Shown: positions 1 through 7,802 of the stretch, one piece after another
Layout: each line of letters opens with the position of its first letter
Position numbering within the stretch: the stretch's first letter is position 1
Assembly: GCA_903926465.1 (NCBI GenBank)
Contig: CAIYJE010000178.1
Coordinates: forward strand, 1-64,000
From: an uncultured Planctomycetales bacterium
GTDB taxonomy: Bacteria; Planctomycetota; Planctomycetia; Isosphaerales; Isosphaeraceae
Length of the DNA: 64,000 nt
Direction of reading: 5' to 3'
Position numbers and translations under genes: made by a program
The notes under the pieces: model-generated
What the model was told of the DNA's origin: nothing
The model's input: only the letters and a program-made list of their open reading frames with translations
Databases searched by the model: none

Positions 1-81
1 GTCCGTACCCAGTGGTGCCATGCAAAGAGTTGAATGCCACGAAAGGCAAAATGCAAGGGGTTACTGAATTCGGCTGAATGC

Positions 82-381
82 TTACGAATTGTGCCCTTTT
101 TTGATTTGGAAGCCATCTTTGAGAAACAACAGAATCGTTCTCAATCGCTGTTGGCCATCTACGACTTCCCGAATTGACTTTTTTGTTAGAACGTTGAGCT
201 TCTGCCTTATGAACACCTTAGGAATCGGCTTGCCTCGGATAATCGTATCCATCAGATAAGATCTGGCACTGTCGGTCCAAACAGAGCGGCGTTGAAATCG
301 CGGATTCAACTCGAGTTGGCTGTTCTTTTCCCACTCGAGAAAATCGTTGATGCTGTAGGTTCGAGAGTCAAAACTTTTCAT
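82..381 (-). pseudogene. DUF262 (GmrSD-like) protein, N-terminal fragment
   Basis: The 99 residues from the ATG at 381 match the beginning of a DUF262 domain: an N-proximal NPRFQRRSVW motif and the hallmark DGQQRL motif about 70 residues in. DUF262 proteins are ParB-like nucleases/NTPases, often part of GmrSD-type type IV restriction, and are normally several hundred residues long. This one stops at TAA (82-84) just after the DGQQRL segment, and neither other minus-strand frame clearly continues the domain in the remaining 81 bases. It lies 50 bases downstream of the restriction endonuclease stop on the same strand, so it is probably the third gene of that cassette. An upstream in-frame TTG at 402 is an alternative start. 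I infer truncation by frameshift or by a junction near 85; a genuinely short protein is less likely. Confidence 0.6.
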
Positions 382-431
382 TTTGGGTTTTCCCCGAAAC
401 AAAATGACTCATACCGTATGGCTTTATCCTC

Positions 432-1148
432 TTACTGGCTATCGAGAAACGTAACTACATGCCCCCTCAAACTCGCCACGAACCTTTGAAAAGTCAGATC
501 GTTTGCAGGTTCCGTGATCCTGGTGGCTTTTTCGTTAGTGCTCAGTAGCAAGCAGGCGGCATCGTAAAGACGTTCATGAACCAGCCTGCGGCAAAGAATC
601 TCTGCTCGTTTGGCGTAAGAGGCTGCCTGGAAGACAGGATCAACCGCAAAATGTGGCTCTTTGTTGGATACCGTTTGCAACACTTTTGGTTCATCACGCA
701 GCAAAAACAGGTAGCCTAACATCGGCCGGGGGCCTTTGCCAAACCGCCCTTCTCGGTATGCTGTCCATACGTCGTTGGCGTTGCCCAAAGCTTCTTCTGT
801 TCGGTTATTCAAGTTATTGCCAAAGGAACCGCCGATAGATTTAAATTCAATAGCCATCACCAGTTGTTGCTTGGAAACAACGAGCAGATCCCATTTCTTC
901 GTCGAGCGAAAGTAACCCGGCAACTCTAACTTTTGTTTGGTGAATATATCAGATTCCTCGATTCCAAATTTGATCAGCAAATCCTTGACCAGAAGTTCGA
1001 GCGCTGCCATGTGCCCGCCAGCGGTCACGTCGCCACGGCTACCAGCATCGGTCTTTCCAGCTTTTGATTTCTTTTCCCTTTGCTGTTGTCGACCAGTCCA
1101 GATGTACTGGATGGCATCGCGGTAGCGGGCATCAAGATCAATCGGCAA
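432..1148 (-). CDS. Type II restriction endonuclease, PaeR7I/XhoI family
   Basis: This 238-residue protein resembles PaeR7I/XhoI-family endonucleases, which cut CTCGAG. Family features seen are GSRGDVTAGGHM (residues 36-47), the segment around WD at 86-87, and EFKS at 101-104, followed by a conserved NNLNNR-EEA block. D87, E101 and K103 form a plausible PD-(D/E)xK catalytic centre. The TTG start at 1148 is preceded by GGAG at 7 nt spacing and overlaps the end of the methyltransferase gene by 11 nt, so the two genes are translationally coupled with the protective methylase first. Cleavage specificity cannot be proven here; CTCGAG hexamers at 310-315 and 334-339 lie within the cassette itself and would need methylation. 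Confidence 0.82.
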   Translation of the reverse strand: MPIDLDARYRDAIQYIWTGRQQQREKKSKAGKTDAGSRGDVTAGGHMAALELLVKDLLIKFGIEESDIFTKQKLELPGYFRSTKKWDLLVVSKQQLVMAIEFKSIGGSFGNNLNNRTEEALGNANDVWTAYREGRFGKGPRPMLGYLFLLRDEPKVLQTVSNKEPHFAVDPVFQAASYAKRAEILCRRLVHERLYDAACLLLSTNEKATRITEPANDLTFQRFVASLRGHVVTFLDSQ

Positions 1149-2817
1149 TTTCGATCTCCGTTGCTTTTACCTGATAGACTTCAAGGGCTACGCTTGTTGC
1201 AAGCTGGCGATCCCTCTTGCGGAATGCTGTCCTGAGCCGCTCCAAATGGGAAACGGTCAACTGATCGGGATTTGGCACGCGAATGCGTCGAAGATACTGG
1301 GCCTGAAAGCGGAGATAACCGCCCCTCATCTTTACCCCATAAGCTTCGATGAATAGTTGTCCGATGGAAGAAATAAGCAAGCCTCCAAGCACTTCCAGAT
1401 CCCATCGCTCCGAGAGGAGATAATACAGATTGTGGTGTGGATAGGTTTTGCCTTCGTCAAGTACTGGATCGAAGACATTCTTTATATCTGGGATATATAA
1501 TTTTTTCTTCTGCGAGAGATCGACATTCACCCGGTCGATCGTGCGAAACCAGCCCTCCGGATTTCGCTGTGCGGTATTCCTCTTCCTGATTTCTTCTTGG
1601 TGAACATCGAAATAGGCTTGCAGGCGGGGATATGCCTTTAGATTAATCAGGCCGCTCTGCTCCCAGGGATTGACGAGGAAATGACCAGACCATAGGAATT
1701 GACCGGTGATCGTGTCCTGAGCCATCGCCAGCGGTAGAAGACGGGAAGATTCGACGAGGATTTCATTCTTCGTGATATAGACCTTGTCGAGGCCAGTCGC
1801 CACGCCAATCCCAACTTTGGTTTCTGTCGTTTCCGATTCGAGTGGTTCGAACTGATCTTCCAGCCGACGAAGCAGCGCCAAACGACCCGGCGAACTGCAA
1901 GGCCAGGGATCGGAACCGCTGAACCAGCTCTCCACCACCGCCACCGTCAGCCCTTTTGGCAAGGCCTTTGACTCGCCCGCAACCGCGGCTTGGAGAGAGG
2001 CGGCCAGCGTGCCACCATCGGTCGAATCAACGCCCAGTCCGGCGCTCGCCACCAGGGCCTTGCCCTGCCGCTGCCGGCGGATAACGGTAACTGCCGGATA
2101 CGCACTGACTTCATCGTCGAACGGATCGGCGTTATGCATCTCAACGACGGCTTCAACCCCGAAACCCGTCGTCACAAAAGATCGCAATTCTGCGCCATAC
2201 TGATTGAGCATCCAGCGGTCGGCACAAATATAAGCACATACGCCAGAAGGCTTGAGTTTCCGCAGGGCGGCTTCAAAAAACGCAACATAAAGATCCGCCC
2301 GGCCTCGCATGGTTGAGTAGGAATCGCGGTAAATGCTGGCGGTTTCCGCAGGAATATCTTCCAAACGAACATAGGGCGGATTTCCGATGACGTAGTCCGC
2401 GCGGGGCAGGCGGGCGACGTCCAATAGGAAATCGCCCGTACGTACCCACGCCTCTGCCAGACTTTCAGCGATCTCGGCAACGATACCGACTCCGGACAAG
2501 GCACGAGTAACAGCTTCTCGGGCCGCCTCAGCACTCCGTTCGTTCAATTCGTAGGCGATGAGCGAAGCTTTGCAGTCAGTGAGCGGACGTTTTTGTCGAA
2601 GGCACGAAGCTACCAGCCGCATCACCATCGGGACCAGGAATGCACCCTCTCCAGCGGCCGGCTCGACGGCCAGGGCGTCTACCAGATTCGATTGTTCAGT
2701 ATATTTGGCAAGATCAAGAACAAGCTCGACTACCCAAGGTTTGGTGTAAACAACGCCTTTAGGCTCCAGCAGCGGGACAGGCCCGGGGTAACTCAGCGGA
2801 AGCAACGGTTGAAACAT
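1138..2817 (-). CDS. Type II DNA N6-adenine methyltransferase (PaeR7I/Eco57I-like)
   Basis: A 559-residue gamma-class amino-methyltransferase. Motif I (VEPAAGEGAFL, residues 51-61) binds S-adenosylmethionine and motif IV NPPY (146-149) is the catalytic motif of N6-adenine enzymes. The N-terminal GVVYTKP segment and a long C-terminal target-recognition region are typical of TaqI/Eco57I-like methylases. It is the partner of the PaeR7I-like nuclease encoded immediately downstream (11-nt overlap) and is inferred to methylate the adenine of the same target. The ATG at 2817 is the first good start, and about 420 bases of non-coding DNA lie upstream. Family assignment is firm; target specificity is inferred from the neighbour. 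Confidence 0.88.
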   Translation of the reverse strand: MFQPLLPLSYPGPVPLLEPKGVVYTKPWVVELVLDLAKYTEQSNLVDALAVEPAAGEGAFLVPMVMRLVASCLRQKRPLTDCKASLIAYELNERSAEAAREAVTRALSGVGIVAEIAESLAEAWVRTGDFLLDVARLPRADYVIGNPPYVRLEDIPAETASIYRDSYSTMRGRADLYVAFFEAALRKLKPSGVCAYICADRWMLNQYGAELRSFVTTGFGVEAVVEMHNADPFDDEVSAYPAVTVIRRQRQGKALVASAGLGVDSTDGGTLAASLQAAVAGESKALPKGLTVAVVESWFSGSDPWPCSSPGRLALLRRLEDQFEPLESETTETKVGIGVATGLDKVYITKNEILVESSRLLPLAMAQDTITGQFLWSGHFLVNPWEQSGLINLKAYPRLQAYFDVHQEEIRKRNTAQRNPEGWFRTIDRVNVDLSQKKKLYIPDIKNVFDPVLDEGKTYPHHNLYYLLSERWDLEVLGGLLISSIGQLFIEAYGVKMRGGYLRFQAQYLRRIRVPNPDQLTVSHLERLRTAFRKRDRQLATSVALEVYQVKATEIEIAD

Positions 2818-3174
2818 CTATGTTTTCTACAATTGATGTTTTGAGCGAACACGTCTAACCCGGTTGGATGTCCAGTAACAGCCACTAAACCGGTGTACAG
2901 ATAATTCTATCGCAAGCGAGATAGATTTACCATCCGCATTGAAAGCCACTAAACATTACGACAGCAAACAGGTTGGAAAGGCCGCGAAAGGACAGGTAAG
3001 TCGTCCTTGGTAAGAAGGTTGCTATTCATGAAATTTGCCGGGCCTACACCTAACGTAGCCCGATGTACTCATCACGCGGATACGCATAGTCCTGAGAGCA
3101 AGCATGAACGTGAGTGCATCCGGCTTGTCGGGCTCGCGTGGAAGCTCGCCCCACCAAGAACGGGGAAAGAAGCA
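2818..3174. other. Intergenic region upstream of the RM cassette
   Basis: No convincing gene; the short ORFs here have no recognisable content. It probably carries the cassette promoter. Two exact 11-bp direct repeats (AGCCACTAAAC at 2880-2890 and 2944-2954) flank an inverted repeat with arms CTATC (2907-2911) and GATAG (2920-2924). Such paired repeats upstream of a methylase gene could be regulator-binding sites, but no controller (C) protein gene is visible. Confidence 0.4.
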
Positions 3175-3208
3175 GGGCCGGGGCCAAGCATTCGCTCAGC
3201 CCCGGCCC
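3175..3208 (-). terminator. Intrinsic terminator of the cupin gene
   Basis: Perfect 10-bp GC-rich inverted repeat (GGGCCGGGGC at 3175-3184 and GCCCCGGCCC at 3199-3208) with a 14-nt loop, about 34 bases beyond the stop of the minus-strand gene ending at 3242. Read on the minus strand it is followed by a pyrimidine-rich stretch. Confidence 0.6.
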
Positions 3209-3241
3209 CTCGTATGCGTCAGCTCTTAACAAGAATTACAC

Positions 3242-4486
3242 TCAGTGCTTGATGTGCTTCTTGTAGTCACCGACCTTGGGCAGATCCTTGTGGGTATCTG
3301 GCCCGAAGTAGCGGAGGCTTACAAACGGCTCGCTGCCAGTGTTCTTGAAGGTCACACCCTCGGCGGCCTTGGTGGCCGAAACGAACACCTCGTCTTCCGT
3401 GATCTCACCGAACCGGATGTAGTTCGGGCTATCCACGGATAGCTTGCCAATGTGGCCACTGCCCTGAACCACGATCAGGCCGTAAGCACCAGGGTCCTTG
3501 ATGGTAACCTGATGGCCTGGCAGAACTGTCAGCTCGCAGGCGCTGAAGAGCTGCTTGCCGTTAACCGTGCCATACACGACCCACTTATCGACATAGCCTT
3601 CCTTGGCGCCGCCGGTGCGAACGATCGGCTCCAGGTAGTTGTTGTCCTTGAAGTAGGGGTCGACGTTCTTCTCCCAGTCAAGCTGGTCGATGATGTAGTC
3701 GAGGTCGTGGTGGTACTCCTTGGGCACATCCTTGACGAGCAGATCCCAGGGAACTCGACGCCCTTCCACCAGAGACTGGTACATGCCGAAGACGTCCGAG
3801 CCCCACTGAGGCTCATAGGTTACCAGTGACCCTGGTGCGTGCAGCACGCAAGGAGGGACCAGCCAGCCGGTACCGGGCTTCAGGCGAGCGGCCTTGGAAA
3901 GATCGAGGATGCCGTTATCCCCCTCATTCCAGCGCTCCAGGCAACGCTTGAGGTCGGCCTTGGTCGTTCCCGGCTCCAGGCCAAAGAACGTGTACGGGAA
4001 GTTGTTGCCGGTCCAGTTCAACTGAGGTGGGTAATAGTAACTCTCTGGCTTCCCCTCCTGACCCACCAAAGCCGCTTGCTCTTGGCTCTGGTGCATGTGG
4101 TGCGGAATTGGGCCGGCATTGTCAAAAAACTTGCTATAAACCGGCCATTTCTTGTACGACTTCCACATGGCTTCACCGATCAGCTCGGAGCCATGATCGT
4201 GAACCGCTTCCTTCAACGTAAACGCTTTCTTGCCGTCCACAACCACGTAGCTTAGCCCCTCGTCGGCTGGTGCCCCTTCGTTGGCTGCCACGGTGGTGGA
4301 ACCGAACCAACGCTCGTCGATTCCACCCCGATGGGTGCCCAGCGCGTAAAGATCTTGCTTGGCCAGCTTGAGCCGACCACCGGGCATCAGGAACGATCGG
4401 GGCACCCAGGTGGGGGCCAACCGCAAGATCCCGTCATTGGCATCAAGCGCGGCTCTGGCCTGCTTTTCAACGCTCGTTTTCGACAT
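3242..4486 (-). CDS. Cupin-fold protein, mannose-6-phosphate isomerase-like
   Basis: A 414-residue soluble protein with no signal peptide. The metal-site-like motif HHMHQSQEQ (residues 129-137) matches the H-x-H...Q/E pattern of type I phosphomannose isomerases and other bicupins. A later segment (LPGHQVTIKDPG, then VVQGSGHIGKL) looks like a second cupin barrel. The likely role is sugar-phosphate isomerisation or sugar binding in the cytoplasm, but the protein departs enough from ManA that the substrate is unknown. It stands alone, with a terminator downstream and about 200 bases to the upstream membrane protein. Confidence 0.55.
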   Translation of the reverse strand: MSKTSVEKQARAALDANDGILRLAPTWVPRSFLMPGGRLKLAKQDLYALGTHRGGIDERWFGSTTVAANEGAPADEGLSYVVVDGKKAFTLKEAVHDHGSELIGEAMWKSYKKWPVYSKFFDNAGPIPHHMHQSQEQAALVGQEGKPESYYYPPQLNWTGNNFPYTFFGLEPGTTKADLKRCLERWNEGDNGILDLSKAARLKPGTGWLVPPCVLHAPGSLVTYEPQWGSDVFGMYQSLVEGRRVPWDLLVKDVPKEYHHDLDYIIDQLDWEKNVDPYFKDNNYLEPIVRTGGAKEGYVDKWVVYGTVNGKQLFSACELTVLPGHQVTIKDPGAYGLIVVQGSGHIGKLSVDSPNYIRFGEITEDEVFVSATKAAEGVTFKNTGSEPFVSLRYFGPDTHKDLPKVGDYKKHIKH

Positions 4487-4688
4487 GATCCGCGAACTCC
4501 ATCCAGCAAAGAAGCGAGCTGCAATACCATCGCCAGGGTCTTGAGTTCACCCTCAAACCGGTGGCCCGCCCGCAGGTTCTGACTGATTGATTGATTCCGA
4601 CCGGTCAGGAGCCGCACGACCGCTTGTGCTCCATCACCGATCAGGTTCAACTCTTGTTGTAAAGGGGACCCCGCTTTTACGCAAGCGA

Positions 4689-6854
4689 TCAACGCGTAGG
4701 AACCGAAACGGCTTGCCCAGCTTGACCAGCCCCAGCAGTTGGCCAGTAACGGGCGTTCAGGCGGGCCGCATCGGCCTCGGTCACCTTGTACAGCAGGATC
4801 GAATAGCCAATCGACTCCGGCAACGGTGTGAGGTCGCGGAAATAGGCAAAGGCCTGTTCCCTGGAATTCCAGGTAGGAATGACCCAGGGAATCCCGGATT
4901 CCGGGGGAACCGAATCATATAATCGCCAGGGCAAGCCTCTGACCAGGGATGCACTCACGGCATAATACCCAGGCCTCAAAGGGTTTGCTTTCACCGGAGC
5001 CGGTTGACCGTTCGAAAGCCGGTCGAGTCGGCCTGGCAACGCCGGAGGCATGAACCAGTCAAAACCCTGCACGTCTGATGATCCAAAATATCGAAAGATA
5101 TCCGGCGAGATCTGCCCAAAATAAGCCAGTCCGATCGGCTGAGACTCGGGATGAGCCCGGATCCAGCTCCTCAGGCCCCTGAGATCCTGTCCCCAGTCCA
5201 GGTTGGAGTCAATCAGGTGATCTGAACCATGGCTGGGGCCGCCCGCCGCGGCATTGAAGAATGCCAGATAATGGGGATGGATCGATACCACGGCCCCCAC
5301 CACCATCAGCAGGGGAACGGCCAGAACGCCCCAGGCCCAGCGCCGACCTTCAGCCGCCAAGCGCTCGGCCCAGGGAACCAGACAACCACAGCCAATGTAG
5401 ACGTACGGAAAAATAGGCAAGATATACCGGAGACCCAGGTTGATATCGGTCAGGAACGTCATCGAAAACATGACAACCGCGGGCACCATCGCAATGGTGA
5501 ACGTGTTGAACCAGTCTCTTGACCGGCGCAGCGAGGCCAGGCCAACTCCCGAGGCAAGCACCACAATCATCCAGGTTCCCAGCGGCACCTTGTAGAGCAA
5601 GGTTTTCAGGTAATAAACCCGCCAACCGGTCCTGCGAAGCACACCATCCAGATAGACCGGATAGCCGGTCACCTCGTCTGAGTTCTTGGCCTTGGGGTCC
5701 AGCCAGGCCAGCGGAACTCCATCGGCCTCGATCTTCTGTTCGTCAAACCCCAGCAGATAATGCCGGGGCAGGGGGCTGGGAATTGCCCCCAGCCAGGTCC
5801 CGCGGAATCGGTTCACGCGGTGCCTCCATGACTCATCAATCAACGGATTGCCGCTCAGGTCGCCACTCTGAACCCGCGCGTCTACTCCCGGCTGGGTGAG
5901 CGTTTTGCTCGCGAAACTGAAACGTCCGAGCGGCGTGCCGACCCCCTCGAACCCGTAGCCCAGATCAATGACCAGGACACTGAGTGCGAAAGCGGCACCA
6001 ACCTGAACCGCTCGCTTGAGAACGGCTCCAACCACCAGCCCATGCTCACGCCAACCCTTGAATTCATGAACCAGCCAGAGCAAGGGGATGATCCCGTAGA
6101 GCAGCAAGGCGCTGAACTTGGTGAGCTCGGCCAAGCCAAGAACCGCACCCGTCAGAATCACCCGCCACCATCTCGGGTTCTGCAGGTAGCTCCAGAAGGC
6201 GTACACCGTCAGGCAGCCGAAGACGGCGGCCCCGACGTCGGAGGTGATCAAACGCGTATGAGCCAGGATATTGGGACAGAGGCACCAGAGCGCCAGGCTC
6301 AACATCGCGCCTCTTCGACCGTGCAGCCGATGAGACCAGCGGAGCACCACGAGCCCACCCAAGACCGAAAACAGCGGCATGATGAGCCGCGGCAGAAGGA
6401 ACACATCAAAATAATGTTGCGCGTTATAGAGCTGAAAATATTGTCCGAATGTGGCCTGCGACGGGTACTCGGAAAGCCAGGCCCGTTGCGACTCATAAAT
6501 TGGAGTCGTCACATGCCTGCCCCGCTCGGTAAAGGCCGCGACCAGCTTCACAAGCGGAGGGTTGTGGCGATAAAGCTTGAAGGATCCGGTTTCCCAGTAG
6601 CTGATCCCCGCTGGCAGGTGGAGCACTTCATCCACCGTGGGGTTCTCACCGATCCCGCTGAGTGCCGCCAGAACGTAATGAAGAAGTAAAAGAATCAGCG
6701 CACCGAAGATCATGTAGATCACGCCATCGGGCATCGCATCCAGCATCGGCCTGGCTTGGGGAGCAGGGGGTTGCGCCTGGGGAATGGGTTCGGCCGGGTT
6801 AAGGCCGGCTTTGCGATTGTGTTTGCGACCCACGCTGTCACGCTCCCTCACCAT
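4689..6854 (-). CDS. GT39/ArnT-like membrane glycosyltransferase
   Basis: A 721-residue integral membrane protein. After a polar N-terminus of about 44 residues comes the first membrane helix, then an acidic pair in NPTVDEVLHLP (D75-E76), which is the catalytic-loop signature of the PMT/ArnT GT-C superfamily. Many further hydrophobic segments follow, then a periplasmic-type C-terminal domain with DWGQDLRGL. Such enzymes move a sugar from a polyprenyl-phosphate donor onto protein or lipid on the outer face of the membrane. The donor and acceptor cannot be told. A second family member lies at 23491-25038 with little similarity outside the motif. Confidence 0.7.
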   Translation of the reverse strand: MVRERDSVGRKHNRKAGLNPAEPIPQAQPPAPQARPMLDAMPDGVIYMIFGALILLLLHYVLAALSGIGENPTVDEVLHLPAGISYWETGSFKLYRHNPPLVKLVAAFTERGRHVTTPIYESQRAWLSEYPSQATFGQYFQLYNAQHYFDVFLLPRLIMPLFSVLGGLVVLRWSHRLHGRRGAMLSLALWCLCPNILAHTRLITSDVGAAVFGCLTVYAFWSYLQNPRWWRVILTGAVLGLAELTKFSALLLYGIIPLLWLVHEFKGWREHGLVVGAVLKRAVQVGAAFALSVLVIDLGYGFEGVGTPLGRFSFASKTLTQPGVDARVQSGDLSGNPLIDESWRHRVNRFRGTWLGAIPSPLPRHYLLGFDEQKIEADGVPLAWLDPKAKNSDEVTGYPVYLDGVLRRTGWRVYYLKTLLYKVPLGTWMIVVLASGVGLASLRRSRDWFNTFTIAMVPAVVMFSMTFLTDINLGLRYILPIFPYVYIGCGCLVPWAERLAAEGRRWAWGVLAVPLLMVVGAVVSIHPHYLAFFNAAAGGPSHGSDHLIDSNLDWGQDLRGLRSWIRAHPESQPIGLAYFGQISPDIFRYFGSSDVQGFDWFMPPALPGRLDRLSNGQPAPVKANPLRPGYYAVSASLVRGLPWRLYDSVPPESGIPWVIPTWNSREQAFAYFRDLTPLPESIGYSILLYKVTEADAARLNARYWPTAGAGQAGQAVSVPTR

Positions 6855-7200
6855 CTCGACCAGACTTCAACGTGCAGAAGTAGTTATAGCCATTTGGCAC
6901 AGGCGTTGCACGCCGCTGGCCTTGCTACAGCTCAACCTACCTGATGAACTTGAACCCTGTAGTCCTCAGAATTAAGCCTATCTGGGCCGCCGATCCGGGG
7001 TGAACGTGGTTCCAGGCATGTTCAGGCGTCTCACAAGCCTTCGTGCATACGGTCATGGTAGACGCCTGCGTTCAGCAGACATTCCGGTTCCTTGAGATTT
7101 GCTCAAATCACCATTCGATAGGCAACGAAGTCAGACAACGTGTAAACGTACTGGGAGCCCATTGCGGATCCCAGGTTTGTTCAAAAGCTCTTGGCCTCCT
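6855..7200. other. Intergenic region, nothing recognised
   Basis: About 350 bases between the start of the GT39-like gene and a decayed P450. No ORF with recognisable protein content, no tRNA and no strong hairpin. It should contain the promoter of the glycosyltransferase. Confidence 0.3.
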
Positions 7201-7488
7201 TCACAGGCGTTGAACGCGTGATTTCAGAGACTTCTGGCGTACGGGCTGTACTGCAGTTGCCAGACGCAGATTGGGTAGACGGGCAAAGAGCCGAGTCAAC
7301 CCGAGCCCAGTCTGCTCTCGGGCGAGGGGTGCACCGAGACAGTAGTGGATTCCTGCGCCGAGGGCGAGGCGTGGGTTGGGCGATCGTTGAATGTCAAAAC
7401 GATCCGGATCAGGGAAGACCCTCGGGTCACGATTGCCTGCGTCAACACCCAGATCCATGAACTCCAGGCTTGCACAGTTAGTACTCAC
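7201..7488 (-). pseudogene. Cytochrome P450, C-terminal remnant
   Basis: The 95 codons preserve the last quarter of a bacterial P450: the AGNRDP..FPDPDRFDI segment, then the haem-binding loop with its cysteine ligand (LGAGIHYCLGAPLAR), and a terminal segment typical of the family. A complete P450 is about 400 residues, and nothing like the I-helix or the ExxR motif can be found upstream in this frame. In another minus-strand frame near 7500-7560, residues such as LGVKIGESVP resemble the segment that should precede the AGNRDP motif, which suggests at least one frameshift. A GTG at 7488 is the only nearby start and is unlikely to be used. Confidence 0.7.
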
Positions 7489-7802
7489 AGGTACTGGTTG
7501 GTTCGATTTCGACCCGCGGTGGCACGCTCTCCCCGATTTTCACGCCCAGAGATTCAAACATCCAAAAGTGATCGCCATTCGGCTCCGGCCTCGCACGCGT
7601 TGGCTGGCCCCATGCGCAGGAAGACGGTGATCCCTCTGATCTCGTTTCCAAAGCGGGGTTATTCCGCTGGTTCTTGTTTTGAGGCTACCCCTGACAAAAT
7701 CTATCAACTCTTCCCCAAGCGGAATCCAAAGATTGCCGATGTCATTCTTGAAACGACTCAGCTTGAAACCAGATTCGCACCTTGAGTTTCGATAGACCAC
7801 CC
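7489..7802. other. Non-coding stretch, probably degraded P450 DNA
   Basis: No intact gene. The part next to the P450 remnant may be its decayed upstream portion, but similarity is lost beyond about 7570. The rest should hold the promoter of the esterase gene starting at 7803. Confidence 0.3.

Noticed and set aside
1-66. Open plus-strand frame ending at 66 as the tail of a gene or transposase
   Set aside because: Only about 20 residues are visible and I cannot assign them; it needs sequence left of the window.
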